The notes under the pieces are model-generated. The model saw only the letters and a list, made by a program, of their open reading frames with translations, was not told the DNA's origin and made no database searches. From Mycolicibacterium lutetiense (GTDB lineage: Bacteria > Actinomycetota > Actinomycetes > Mycobacteriales > Mycobacteriaceae), in assembly GCF_017876775.1 (NCBI RefSeq), contig NZ_JAGIOP010000002.1:4311270-4375269 (forward strand): a DNA stretch of 64,000 nt, in the 5' to 3' direction. Below, one piece after another: positions 1 through 8,635 of this stretch. The position numbers were made by a program, and so were the translations under genes. Numbering within the stretch: the stretch's first letter is position 1; each line of letters starts with the position of its first letter.

Positions 1-414
1 GACGCCGGCGCGCTCGCCGCAAAGCACAGCATTGAGCCGACCGTCTTCAAACGCATGCTCGCAGGTGAACTGGATACAGTCATGAACTCCTGCATCGACA
101 ACGACAACAGCCCATTTGGGACTCCGGGGCAACCATGCCGCGCGTCATTCATGAAATGTCTGGAATGCCCGTGCGCCAGAGCGTTGCCCCACCACCTACC
201 CGTACAAGCCCTCGTCCTTGACCGCCTTCAAGCCCGCAAAGCCGACATGACTCCGCTGGCTTGGGCGCAACGATTCGCGCGTGCCCACACCCAACTCGCC
301 GACCTGCTCAGCCAACATGACGCCGCCGATGTCACACAAGCGCGCGCGGACGCGACTCCGCAGCAACACGCAATGGTGGACCGATTCATCAACCGGGAAA
401 TGGACATTCGATGA
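1..414 (+). CDS. Tyrosine recombinase-type integrase, C-terminal part (5' end outside window)
   Basis: The frame is open from the first base of the window and ends at TGA 412-414, so only the last 137 codons are present. The visible part has a Cys-rich motif (CLECPCA) followed by a helical tail. This resembles the C-terminal extension of the large integrases found as the first member of Tn554-like three-gene recombinase modules. The catalytic domain lies outside the window. The stop overlaps the start of the next gene (ATGA), so the two are translationally coupled. The family call rests mainly on the three-gene context. Confidence 0.6.
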   Translation, partial: DAGALAAKHSIEPTVFKRMLAGELDTVMNSCIDNDNSPFGTPGQPCRASFMKCLECPCARALPHHLPVQALVLDRLQARKADMTPLAWAQRFARAHTQLADLLSQHDAADVTQARADATPQQHAMVDRFINREMDIR

Positions 415-2549
415 CCGCCCCCTGGCGTTCGGTCGAATGGGAAAGCCCGATCCCCGACGACGTCCACTGGCCCGACGATCAATCGTTGGTCCTGACCAAC
501 CGTGAACTCGTCCCTGGGGCGGACGTCGCTGCACTGAGTCGCTTCGGCGACGACCACTGGAGCTTGACCGCTGCAGTCTTCGAAGAGCACGTCTATACAC
601 TCACACTGAACTTCAGCTCAATACCTGCGCGGCTACGCATCGCCTCCAAACACTATTTCTGGCAGCTGATCAACCACTCCACGCCCACCCCGTTTCACGA
701 GCAGGCGGCGAGCAAGGCAGCGATCGCTACAGTGGCCAGTGCCTGGGCAAGCTTCAAGGCCTTCACGGTGTGGTTGAACCAGCAACACATCGGGGCTTTC
801 GGTGAGGTTGATGACAACGTCCTCGACCGCTACCTGGCATACCTCGTGGACGAGGAAATCACACTCGACACCAAACACCGACGCGCCCTTGAGATACGAC
901 GGCTATGGAGTTACCGATCGATACTGCCCGAATCAATGAGGCTTCCCCTCGCGCCACCGTGGAACGGCGATCCACTGCACGAACTCTTGGGAAAGTCCCA
1001 GTCGCGCAGGGAAAACCGGACACCGCGCATCGCAGAAGCCACCATGCAGCCCCTACTGCACTGGGCACTGCGATTCGTCGAGGAGTTCTCTGTCGACATC
1101 ATCGCAGCACATGACGAACACCTGCGTCTCAAAAGACTCTCCCCACAAGCGCGCCGCGCCGACAACGGCGGCCGCCTCGGGCGCACCCCGAGCCATGACC
1201 TGGAAGACAAGGTGGAGGCCTATGTGTCACGCCTGCATGAAACCGGCCGGGCCCTACCCGGCAAGGTCGGCGCCACGGGCAGGGTGCAGCTCGACATGCA
1301 GCATCTCGAGAGACAGTTGGAGATGGTGTTCAACCAGAAAACCCTGCGCTACCCGGCGGGCCAGTTGATTACGCAATCAGGCCTACCGATTGCTGACGCG
1401 GCCTATCTGGACACCCCGATCACTGCCCGTCTCGACGGACGCCCCTGGCGGGAAAGTCCCATCGCCTACGAGGAAGCGCGGACATTGGCAAACCATCTCA
1501 GCGCTGCCGCGATGATCGTCATCGCGTATCTCTCAGGCGCGCGAGCCGGCGAAGTCCTCAATCTGCGGCGGGGATGCATCGAACGCGACGACGCAGCCGA
1601 CATGTGGCTGATGTCGGGACTGGTGTTCAAGAACGTCGTCGACGACGACGGAAACAAACTCCCCGAGGGACAACAGCGGCGCGATCCGTGGGTGGTGGTC
1701 GAGCCCGTCGCCGACGCGGTAGCTGTTATGGAGCGCCTCCATACCCACGATCTGCTGTTTCCTTCCAGAATTCAGCCCTACAAGGAATCAACCAATTTCG
1801 CCCGCATCGGTCAGGCTCGGACCAGCACGCGAGCGGTCGGCACGATTTCGGAGTTCATCGATTGGGTCAACGACTACTGCACGCAGAATGACCGCCCGGG
1901 CATTCCGCTGGACCCTCGTCAGATCACGCTCTCGCGGTTTCGGCGCACGTTGGCCTGGTTCATTCGGCGTCGGCCCCGTGGCCTGGTCGCCGGAGCAATG
2001 CAGTACGGGCATGTGCACACGCGATTGATCCAGGGCTACGCCGGTGACTACAGCTCGGGCTTTCCCGACGAGTACGCCTACGAAGACTTCCTTGCGCGTC
2101 TGGAAGAGATCGCCATCGACCAACAAGCACTCGAAGACGGCGAACGCGTCTCTGGGCCCGCCGCAGACGAGTACCGCCAGCGAGTCCGTGCCGCCGAACG
2201 CACCTTCGCCGGCCATGTACTCACCAGCCCCCGACAATCGCGCGACCTGCTCGGCAACACGCTGCTGCAGATCTATCACGGCGACGGAATGACGTGCGTG
2301 TTCAAAGCCCAGGAGGCCGCCTGCCAACTGCGCGGGAGCATAGACGATCCGATGCTCACCCCCGACATCGACGACTGCCGTCCCACATGCCGTTGCATCG
2401 CACACACCGACCGCGACATCGAAGCCATCCAACAACACCGCAATCAGCTCCACGAGATCGTCAGCGATCCGTTGGCCCCTCCGATAAGACACCAACGAGA
2501 GCAGCGCGAACTTCAACGCCTCGACAGAATCCTGGAGCGACACCAATGA
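411..2549 (+). CDS. Large tyrosine recombinase (Tn554 TnpB-like)
   Basis: A 712-residue protein. The C-terminal half has the tyrosine recombinase layout: a first catalytic Arg in SGARAGEVL (about residue 373), a second Arg box LSRFRRTLA (about 508), then YGHVHTRLIQGYAG (about 530) supplying the His and the likely Tyr nucleophile. A Cys-containing segment (CRPTCRC) lies near the C-terminus. It is much longer than phage integrases (350-400 residues), as expected for the second gene of Tn554-type modules. It overlaps both neighbours by ATGA. It probably works with them in integration and excision of the element that carries the arsenic genes; that role is inferred from position. Confidence 0.75.
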   Translation: MTAPWRSVEWESPIPDDVHWPDDQSLVLTNRELVPGADVAALSRFGDDHWSLTAAVFEEHVYTLTLNFSSIPARLRIASKHYFWQLINHSTPTPFHEQAASKAAIATVASAWASFKAFTVWLNQQHIGAFGEVDDNVLDRYLAYLVDEEITLDTKHRRALEIRRLWSYRSILPESMRLPLAPPWNGDPLHELLGKSQSRRENRTPRIAEATMQPLLHWALRFVEEFSVDIIAAHDEHLRLKRLSPQARRADNGGRLGRTPSHDLEDKVEAYVSRLHETGRALPGKVGATGRVQLDMQHLERQLEMVFNQKTLRYPAGQLITQSGLPIADAAYLDTPITARLDGRPWRESPIAYEEARTLANHLSAAAMIVIAYLSGARAGEVLNLRRGCIERDDAADMWLMSGLVFKNVVDDDGNKLPEGQQRRDPWVVVEPVADAVAVMERLHTHDLLFPSRIQPYKESTNFARIGQARTSTRAVGTISEFIDWVNDYCTQNDRPGIPLDPRQITLSRFRRTLAWFIRRRPRGLVAGAMQYGHVHTRLIQGYAGDYSSGFPDEYAYEDFLARLEEIAIDQQALEDGERVSGPAADEYRQRVRAAERTFAGHVLTSPRQSRDLLGNTLLQIYHGDGMTCVFKAQEAACQLRGSIDDPMLTPDIDDCRPTCRCIAHTDRDIEAIQQHRNQLHEIVSDPLAPPIRHQREQRELQRLDRILERHQ

Positions 2550-3001
2550 CAACCGATGCCGCCCACAACGACCCGATCCGCGCCCAGATCCTCGCCGCGA
2601 TGGACCGGCTGCTTGCCGGTCAGCCGCTGCGGTCCACCGGCCGACTGTCGGTGTCACAGCTCGCCGTGGAAGCGAACCTCCCGCGCTGGCATCTCACCCA
2701 CCAACATGTGGATCTCAAAGAGCTCTTCCAGGCCAAGGTGCGCAACGCCGACGGTGCCCCTGCCGCATTCGCTCGCCGCCTCAGCGACTATCAAAAGCTC
2801 AAGGAAGACCACGCCAAACTCCTCGCACATTGTGCAGAGCTTGAGCAGAGACTGCAGTTGTACGCCACAGTGATCAATGTGCTCACGCTCGAACGAGACA
2901 GTGCTCAAAGCCAGAAGCCCATCACTAACATCTCGACGCGCAGGCGACCCGGCTCACAAGCCGCAGCCCGCCACCGCGGGAACTATGACGGCACTAGATA
3001 A
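2546..3001 (+). CDS. Small recombinase-module accessory protein (TnpC/DUF6262-like)
   Basis: A 151-residue, highly charged protein whose ATG at 2546 overlaps the stop of the upstream recombinase. The N-terminal part (RLSVSQLAVEANLPRWHL) looks like a helix-turn-helix. It is followed by a predicted coiled coil (about residues 85-125, Leu/Glu/Gln rich) and a basic tail. This is the size and layout of the third gene of Tn554-like modules, whose product assists the two recombinases. The assignment is by gene order and architecture; no catalytic motif is visible. Confidence 0.6.
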   Translation: MTTDAAHNDPIRAQILAAMDRLLAGQPLRSTGRLSVSQLAVEANLPRWHLTHQHVDLKELFQAKVRNADGAPAAFARRLSDYQKLKEDHAKLLAHCAELEQRLQLYATVINVLTLERDSAQSQKPITNISTRRRPGSQAAARHRGNYDGTR

Positions 3002-3047
3002 CCGCCGTGCTGAGCGCGGTCGGATGTGTCTCCGCCAGGATCGTGCC

Positions 3048-4202
3048 CTACGCGTGAGGCCACCCTGCCGACAATCCGAAGACTGTTGATGCTGGGATAC
3101 TCTCGCGCGCAGTCACGACCACTTCACCGGTGTCGGTGTCAGCAGCGTGTGCTTCGAACGGGAGATCATCTTGTAGGGGCCGCTGTGCCCATGGGTTGCG
3201 CCACAGCCTCGGCAGCCCAGTCGCAACGCGTGAATGGCTGACGCTCTCGCCGAACAACACGGCAGAGACGACACTTCCGCGCGGCGGCGGCCCGGGGTGC
3301 CAGTAGCCGTCTGTACCTTGAACCAGCTGGGCGGTGTCGCCGCCAGATTGCACGACGGCGGACCCAAACAGGGCCCGGTTGACTTCGTTGAGCCGGGCGA
3401 ACATCGACCAGTTGAGAATCGCGACGATCAGCGGCGCATCGACCGCCCGGCACTGTTTAGCCTTGCCCTTCAAGATGTCTCGAATCTCACCAACACTTTG
3501 CACCACAAAGGCGCCATTCGCCGGGCCGAAGCCGATGCGGCCAACGTCATCGCCCCGCGTGTCGGGGTGCACGGGTATTGCAGTGAGTCTTACTCGCGAA
3601 TCAGCGAACTCGAAGTTCTTTGATGGGTAGTGTGATTCGCCTGCCCGGCTGGCCGCCGACACGGAGTCATAATCCAGCGTTGCCAACCAATCCTCGATTT
3701 GGCGTGTGACGTGGCTCTGTTTCGGCCGCAGTTTCCCGAAGTGCTCGAACCGAACCCCGACGACGAAGTCAGGGTTCTTGGCGGCGTCGACGCAGTCCTT
3801 GACCCAGGACTCACTGTCTGTTGACTGTCGGCTCCCGTCCTCAAACAGCACCACACATTCGACGTACACCCTGGAACCGTCCTTGGTCAGCAGCAGGTCG
3901 GGGTGGCGGGTGGTGTCGGGAATCTCAGGATGAACCGTCGGCGCATATCCGAGCCGGCGAAACAACGTGTAGATGTACAGCTCCCACCATGCCGGAGCGT
4001 GCTGCCGGATGCTGACATCACGAAATCTGGCGCGCAGATCTCCGTCGGGGTCGGGATAGTCGGCATACCACTGTTCGATCACGTCGCGTACCTGCGCCCA
4101 CATCGGGTCACTGGCCCGGTTCAGGAACGCGAAATGAGGTTCGGTGTAGCGGGCGGGACCGTCGTGACGCGGGCCGTCATCAAAGAGGCGCTGGCTACCC
4201 AT
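3048..4202 (-). CDS. Hypothetical protein with PD-(D/E)XK nuclease-like core
   Basis: A 384-residue protein without a family I can name. Around residues 70-115 it has the pattern WELYIYTLFRRLGY ... HPDLLL ... VYVECVVL. This resembles the Glu, Asp and Glu-x-Lys positions of PD-(D/E)XK nucleases, except that the usual Lys is not present, so activity is uncertain. The rest is a mixed alpha/beta protein without signal peptide or membrane segments. A 55-residue zinc-ribbon ORF ends 5 bp upstream and is probably co-transcribed. It converges with the recombinase module. Confidence 0.6.
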   Translation of the reverse strand: MGSQRLFDDGPRHDGPARYTEPHFAFLNRASDPMWAQVRDVIEQWYADYPDPDGDLRARFRDVSIRQHAPAWWELYIYTLFRRLGYAPTVHPEIPDTTRHPDLLLTKDGSRVYVECVVLFEDGSRQSTDSESWVKDCVDAAKNPDFVVGVRFEHFGKLRPKQSHVTRQIEDWLATLDYDSVSAASRAGESHYPSKNFEFADSRVRLTAIPVHPDTRGDDVGRIGFGPANGAFVVQSVGEIRDILKGKAKQCRAVDAPLIVAILNWSMFARLNEVNRALFGSAVVQSGGDTAQLVQGTDGYWHPGPPPRGSVVSAVLFGESVSHSRVATGLPRLWRNPWAQRPLQDDLPFEAHAADTDTGEVVVTARESIPASTVFGLSAGWPHA

Positions 4203-4207
4203 CGCCG

Positions 4208-4375
4208 TCAGCGCCGGGGCAGCCAGCCATGTTGGAGGCCGCAGCGTGCACAGTCGACCTCAACGATCCACGTCGACGGTTCATCGCCGCCATGAGACCA
4301 GATCGGATTGGCCTTTGTCACGCGGGCCGATTGGTTGCACTCACTGCACATCGCCTGCGCTGGAGGTGTTGCCAT
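4208..4375 (-). CDS. Small zinc-ribbon protein (55 aa)
   Basis: Reading the minus strand from ATG 4375 to TGA 4208 gives 55 codons. Two Cys pairs, CSEC near residue 10 and CARC near residue 42, are spaced as in a zinc ribbon or knuckle. The stop lies 5 bp before the ATG of the nuclease-like gene at 4202, so the two look like an operon. I see no strong ribosome binding site. The paired Cys motifs and tight spacing are the support; the function is unknown. Confidence 0.5.
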   Translation of the reverse strand: MATPPAQAMCSECNQSARVTKANPIWSHGGDEPSTWIVEVDCARCGLQHGWLPRR

Positions 4376-4519
4376 AGCCATTCACGGTAACTACGGGCAC
4401 CGACAACACAAGGCTATTGATGCGCGGCGCTATCGGGGCTCGGCCGCGCCACGGCACCGGACTGGGCCGCGCCAACGGCGTTGGGCGACTGTTCACTTGC
4501 CAGACGGTATCGATAACTG

Positions 4520-4529
4520 TCAATATTGA
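4520..4529. promoter_or_regulatory. Palindrome in arsR promoter, candidate ArsR operator
   Basis: TCAATATTGA is a perfect 10-bp palindrome ending 3 bp before the arsR start codon at 4533. A second short palindrome, TATCGATA, lies just upstream (4508-4515). A related TGTCAATAT element precedes the arsR at 20403. ArsR repressors bind AT-rich palindromes that overlap their own promoters, so an autoregulatory operator is likely. Confidence 0.5.
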
Positions 4530-4532
4530 TGT

Positions 4533-4910
4533 ATGTCGAATCAGTTTGATCAGTCGTCCGAGGCGCTGTGTTGCCCTCCCGGGGCGCTGCTGCGTGAACC
4601 GATCTCTGCGGTGGCCGCCGCGGACATGGCGGTCAAGCTCAAGGCACTGGCCGACCCGGTCCGGCTGCAGCTGTTCTCCGCGATCGCCAGCCGCGCCGGC
4701 GGTGAGGCCTGCGTCTGCGACATCTCGGCCGGAGTCGAAGTCTCCCAACCCACGGTGAGCCATCACCTCAAAGTGCTGCGCGATGCGGGTCTGCTGACCT
4801 CGCAGCGCCGCGCGTCCTGGGTGTACTACACGGTGGTGCCCGAAGCGCTGGCCAGCCTGTCGGTGCTGCTTGGTGCGGCCACCGTTGAGCCCGTGGGGGT
4901 GCCGGTATGA
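4533..4910 (+). CDS. arsR: ArsR-family arsenite-responsive repressor
   Basis: A 125-residue winged-helix repressor. The core LKALADPVRLQLFSAI and recognition helix VSQPTVSHHLKVL are clear. Metal ligands are present as an N-terminal Cys pair (EALCCPP) and the ACVCDI box in the region where ArsR proteins carry their Cys-x-Cys site. The ATG at 4533 follows a palindromic candidate operator with almost no leader, so it is probably leaderless and autoregulated. It overlaps acr3 by ATGA and heads the operon arsR-acr3-arsC. It should repress that operon until As(III) or Sb(III) binds. Confidence 0.92.
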   Translation: MSNQFDQSSEALCCPPGALLREPISAVAAADMAVKLKALADPVRLQLFSAIASRAGGEACVCDISAGVEVSQPTVSHHLKVLRDAGLLTSQRRASWVYYTVVPEALASLSVLLGAATVEPVGVPV

Positions 4911-6022
4911 CCGAGACCGCCACATCGTCGTCGGCAACGCCGGTTGTCGGCAAGCTCTCCACTCTCGACCGGTTCCTGCCGTTGTGGATCGGGGCCGCCA
5001 TGGTCGCCGGCCTGCTACTGGGGCGCTGGATCCCGGGGTTGAACACCGCGCTGGAAAAGGTCCAGATCGACGGGATTTCACTGCCGATCGCGCTGGGCCT
5101 GCTGATCATGATGTATCCGGTGCTGGCCAAGGTGCGCTATGACCGCCTCGACACCGTCACCGGCGACCGCAAACTGCTGCTCTCCTCGCTGGTACTGAAT
5201 TGGGTGCTGGGTCCGGCGCTGATGTTCGCACTGGCCTGGCTGCTGTTGCCGGATCTGCCCGAGTACCGCACCGGGTTGATCATCGTCGGGCTGGCCCGGT
5301 GTATCGCCATGGTCATCATCTGGAACGACCTGGCTTGCGGTGACCGCGAGGCCGCCGCGGTGCTGGTCGCGCTGAACTCGGTCTTCCAGGTGGTCATGTT
5401 CGCGGTGCTGGGCTGGTTCTACCTGTCGGTGCTGCCGGGCTGGCTCGGCCTGGAACAAACAACCATCGACACCTCGCCATGGCAGATCGCGAAATCGGTG
5501 CTGATCTTCCTGGGCATCCCACTGGTGGCCGGGTACCTGTCCCGCCGCTTCGGGGAGAAAGCCAAGGGCCGTGACTGGTACGAGTCGAAGTTCTTGCCGC
5601 GGATCGGGCCGTGGGCGCTCTACGGACTGCTGTTCACCATCGTGATTCTCTTCGCGCTGCAAGGTGAGCAGATCACCAACCGACCGTTCGACGTGGCCCG
5701 CATCGCGCTGCCCCTGTTGGCGTACTTCGCGATCATGTGGGGTGGCGGCTACCTGCTCGGATCGGTGCTCGGGTTGGGTTACGAGCGCACCACCACACTG
5801 GCGTTCACCGCCGCCGGCAACAACTTTGAACTCGCCATCGCCGTGGCCATCGCCACCTACGGCGCCACCTCCGGACAGGCCCTGGCCGGCGTCGTCGGCC
5901 CGCTCATCGAGGTGCCCGTCCTGGTCGCCTTGGTCTATGTCTCGCTGGCGTTGCGCGGTCGATTCGGCGGCGACAGCGGCACTGCCGCCTCCCCGGCACC
6001 GATCAACGCACAGGAGCCCTGA
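4907..6022 (+). CDS. acr3: Acr3-family arsenite efflux permease
   Basis: A 371-residue membrane protein with about ten hydrophobic segments. It has the Acr3 signature GLARCIAMVIIWNDLA in the fourth segment, with the conserved arsenite-binding Cys near residue 132. AAGNNFELAIA later in the chain carries the conserved Glu. These features separate it from ArsB. It extrudes arsenite across the cytoplasmic membrane, probably driven by proton motive force. It overlaps the upstream arsR by 4 bp, and arsC starts 3 bp downstream. Length is normal for the family. Confidence 0.95.
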   Translation: MTETATSSSATPVVGKLSTLDRFLPLWIGAAMVAGLLLGRWIPGLNTALEKVQIDGISLPIALGLLIMMYPVLAKVRYDRLDTVTGDRKLLLSSLVLNWVLGPALMFALAWLLLPDLPEYRTGLIIVGLARCIAMVIIWNDLACGDREAAAVLVALNSVFQVVMFAVLGWFYLSVLPGWLGLEQTTIDTSPWQIAKSVLIFLGIPLVAGYLSRRFGEKAKGRDWYESKFLPRIGPWALYGLLFTIVILFALQGEQITNRPFDVARIALPLLAYFAIMWGGGYLLGSVLGLGYERTTTLAFTAAGNNFELAIAVAIATYGATSGQALAGVVGPLIEVPVLVALVYVSLALRGRFGGDSGTAASPAPINAQEP

Positions 6023-6025
6023 CCC

Positions 6026-6436
6026 ATGAGTGAAAAGGTCAAGCCGGCAGTGTTGTTCGTGTGCGTCAAGAACGGCGGAAAGTCGCAAATGGCGGCCGGG
6101 CTGATGCGCCAGGTCGCCGGCGAGGATGTCGATGTGTATTCGGCCGGCACCAAGCCCGGCGACACGATCAACGCGCTGTCAGCCGAAGCGCTCGGCGAGG
6201 TCGGTGTCGACATCACCGGCGAGACACCCAAACTGATCGACCCCGACCTGGTCAAAAACGTTGATCTCGTGGTCACCTTGGGACGCGAAGCCAAGGTTGA
6301 CCCGGTGCCGGGAACGCGATTCGAGAACTGGGACACCGACGAACCCTCCGAACGCGGCATCGAGGGCATCGAGAGGATGCGGCTAGTCCGCGACGACATC
6401 GCCTCCCGGGTAACCGAACTCGCGTCCCGGCTGTAA
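6026..6436 (+). CDS. arsC: Arsenate reductase of low-molecular-weight phosphatase fold, mycothiol-type
   Basis: A 136-residue protein of the low-molecular-weight tyrosine phosphatase fold. The P-loop is CVKNGGKSQ starting at Cys13, with Lys where most family members have Arg. It lacks the GCGDAC motif that thioredoxin-coupled ArsC proteins use as resolving cysteines. It therefore more likely belongs to the actinobacterial arsenate-mycothiol transferase type. It would reduce As(V) to As(III) for export by the adjacent Acr3. The gene starts 3 bp after acr3 and ends the operon. Confidence 0.85.
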   Translation: MSEKVKPAVLFVCVKNGGKSQMAAGLMRQVAGEDVDVYSAGTKPGDTINALSAEALGEVGVDITGETPKLIDPDLVKNVDLVVTLGREAKVDPVPGTRFENWDTDEPSERGIEGIERMRLVRDDIASRVTELASRL

Positions 6437-6657
6437 AGCCCGAGCCAGCTCTAGAAGCGCACCCGCACCGCGGCCACGGCCGCCCAAATGCCGATCCCCA
6501 ACGTCGGGTGTTGCCTGAAGCTCTAGCCCACACCGAGCCCATCCCGTCCCCGAGGAGCCATGAGCATAGCCACCCAAGCGTGGAGCCGCGACCGCCCTGG
6601 ATTCAGGCTGAACCAACCTTTTCGGCATAAGTCGATATCCAAGTTAGGGTGAAACCT

Positions 6658-7011
6658 ATGCCCAAGTCGTTGCCGGTCATTGATCTGACCGCACCGATCT
6701 GCTGCGCACCCGTCTCGGCGGCACCGCTCGATGACGACGCGGCGCTGCAGATCGCGTTGCGGCTCAAAGCATTAGCCGACCCTGTGCGGATCAAACTGAT
6801 GTCGATTCTGTTGACCGACGTGGAGGGTCAGGTGTGCACATGCGATCTGGCCACCGCGGTTGGGCTCGCCGAATCGACGACGAGCCACCACCTCGGCCAG
6901 CTGCGGAAAGCGGGGATGGTCACCGCGCATCGGCGCGGCATGAATGTGTTCTACGAAGCGAACGCGAAATCGTTGGATGCGTTGAGATCAACGTTAACGA
7001 CCTGCTGCTAG
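6658..7011 (+). CDS. arsR: ArsR-family repressor with N- and C-terminal Cys pairs
   Basis: A 117-residue ArsR protein. Ligand candidates are an N-terminal ICCAP pair, a central VCTCDL box and a C-terminal TCC. The winged-helix core ALADPVRIKLMSIL and helix STTSHHLGQL are typical. A GTG at 6649 is also possible, but the ATG at 6658 matches the start of the paralogue at 14458 (MPKxLPVID), so I prefer it. It lies 49 bp upstream of an arsC and a flavin monooxygenase in the same direction and probably represses that operon. The upstream segment around 6630-6645 holds an imperfect GATATC-centred repeat. Confidence 0.9.
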   Translation: MPKSLPVIDLTAPICCAPVSAAPLDDDAALQIALRLKALADPVRIKLMSILLTDVEGQVCTCDLATAVGLAESTTSHHLGQLRKAGMVTAHRRGMNVFYEANAKSLDALRSTLTTCC

Positions 7012-7060
7012 GGCCCTGGCCGCCACTACCTTTCGTCCCTTGATCTGAACAGGATTGCCC

Positions 7061-7477
7061 ATGCCAACCACCCCCAGCGTGCTATTCGTCTGCGTCCACA
7101 ACGCCGGCCGATCCCAGATGGCCGCCGGTTTCCTCGCAGCGATGGCCGGAGACCGCATCGAGGTCCGCTCCGCAGGCTCCGCGCCCGCCGACCAGGTCAA
7201 CCCGGCCGCGGTGGAGGCGATGGCAGAGGTCGGTATCGACATTTCCGCACAGAGCCCGAAGATCCTCACCGTGGACGCGGTGCAGGCCTCCGACGTCGTG
7301 ATCTCGATGGGCTGCGGCGATGCCTGCCCGGTCTTTCCCGGCAAAAGCTACCGCGACTGGGTTTTGGAAGACCCCGCCGGTCAGGGGCTGGAATCAGTTC
7401 GCCTGATCCGCGACGAGATCAAGTCCCATGTCGAGGCATTGATCGCCGAACTGACCTCAAAACACTGCGCCCCCTGA
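7061..7477 (+). CDS. arsC: Arsenate reductase, thioredoxin-coupled ArsC type
   Basis: A 138-residue low-molecular-weight phosphatase-fold protein. The P-loop CVHNAGRS has its catalytic Cys at residue 11. A downstream GCGDACP motif holds the two resolving cysteines of the thioredoxin-coupled ArsC family known from Staphylococcus pI258. It reduces arsenate to arsenite in the cytoplasm. The ATG at 7061 follows an AGG about 7 bp upstream and fits family length; an in-frame TTG at 7055 is less likely. It follows an arsR by 49 bp and precedes a flavin monooxygenase by 5 bp. Confidence 0.92.
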   Translation: MPTTPSVLFVCVHNAGRSQMAAGFLAAMAGDRIEVRSAGSAPADQVNPAAVEAMAEVGIDISAQSPKILTVDAVQASDVVISMGCGDACPVFPGKSYRDWVLEDPAGQGLESVRLIRDEIKSHVEALIAELTSKHCAP

Positions 7478-7482
7478 TCCCA

Positions 7483-8532
7483 ATGGCAACGGGTGTGGAT
7501 GTCGTTGTGGTCGGCGGCGGGCAGGCCGGGCTGGCCGCTGGGTACTACCTGCGCCGGGCTGGCCACCACTTCGTGATCCTCGACGACCAACCCGCACCCG
7601 GAGGTGCATGGCCCCACACCTGGCCGTCACTGCGGTTGTTTTCCCCGGCCCAGTACGCCTCTCTGCCGGGGTGGCCCATGCCGCCGTGGAAGAGCGGGTT
7701 TCCGCCGGCAAGTCACGTCGTGGACTACCTCACCGCCTACGAGGCCCGCTATGACCTGCCGATCGAGCGGCCGGTGCGGGTGAGCGCGATACGTCGCGAC
7801 GGCGCCGAACTGCGGGTCGAAGCGGGGACTCGGGCGTGGCGGGCGCGCCGCGTCATCAGCGCCACCGGAACCTGGCAGCAGCCGTTCTGGCCCGTGTACC
7901 CGGGCATGCGAACCTTCGCCGGACGACAGTTGCACACCGTCGACTACCGCACGCCAGCTAAGTTCGCGGACGCCGATGTCGTCGTGGTCGGTGGTGGCAA
8001 TTCCGCGGCCCAGCTGGTCGCTGAGATCTCCCCGGCGGCCGCCAGCACGTTGTGGGCCACGCTGCGACCGCCGAGATTCCTGCCCGACGGTGTGGACGGC
8101 CGAGCCCTGTTCGAGGCTGCGTCCCGTCGGGCTATCGCCCTGGCCGCGGGGCAGCCCGATCCCGGCGGGGTCGCCGCACTCGGTGACATCGTGATGGTCC
8201 CCGAAGTCCTGGCCGCGCGCGATCGCGGCGATCTCACACCGGTATCGATGTTCGACCGCCTGACACCTGATGGCGTGGCCTGGGGTGAGCGAGTCCACCA
8301 CGCTGATGTGGTGTTGTGGGCGACAGGATTTCGCCCCGCCCTTTCCCACCTTCGGCCACTCCGGTTGCGCGGCGAGGACGGTACCGTGCCGACCGCCGGC
8401 ACCCGCGCCCTGGCCGAACCACGCCTGCACTTGCTCGGCTATGGCGACTGGACCGGACCGGGATCGGCCACAATCCTCGGCGTCGGCCGGACCGCCAAGT
8501 CGGCGGTTGCCGAACTCGACCTCAACGACTGA
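7483..8532 (+). CDS. FAD-dependent monooxygenase (ArsO-like)
   Basis: A 349-residue flavoprotein. The N-terminal VVVVGGGQAGLAAG is the FAD-binding Rossmann motif. A second nucleotide motif, VVVVGGGNSAAQ, near residue 165 suits NADPH. The LWATGFRP segment near 275 is typical of flavin-containing monooxygenases. It sits 5 bp after arsC in an ars operon, as ArsO-type enzymes do. The substrate is unknown; oxidation of trivalent arsenicals or a thiol adduct is plausible but inferred. Two more flavoproteins of this broad type occur at 16663 and 18983. Confidence 0.85.
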   Translation: MATGVDVVVVGGGQAGLAAGYYLRRAGHHFVILDDQPAPGGAWPHTWPSLRLFSPAQYASLPGWPMPPWKSGFPPASHVVDYLTAYEARYDLPIERPVRVSAIRRDGAELRVEAGTRAWRARRVISATGTWQQPFWPVYPGMRTFAGRQLHTVDYRTPAKFADADVVVVGGGNSAAQLVAEISPAAASTLWATLRPPRFLPDGVDGRALFEAASRRAIALAAGQPDPGGVAALGDIVMVPEVLAARDRGDLTPVSMFDRLTPDGVAWGERVHHADVVLWATGFRPALSHLRPLRLRGEDGTVPTAGTRALAEPRLHLLGYGDWTGPGSATILGVGRTAKSAVAELDLND

Positions 8533-8635
8533 CGCTCTAGCCCAGCCCGGCTATTGAGCTGCAGTGACCACTAGGCGATTGGGCAGCTGAGGCCCGTACG
8601 GGGTGTGTTCTGCGTGGCGGCCTGGTCGTCGGTTG

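Noticed and set aside
5078..6088. Long minus-strand frame opposite acr3
   Set aside because: It is His/Gln/Arg-rich shadow sequence of a clear Acr3 gene.
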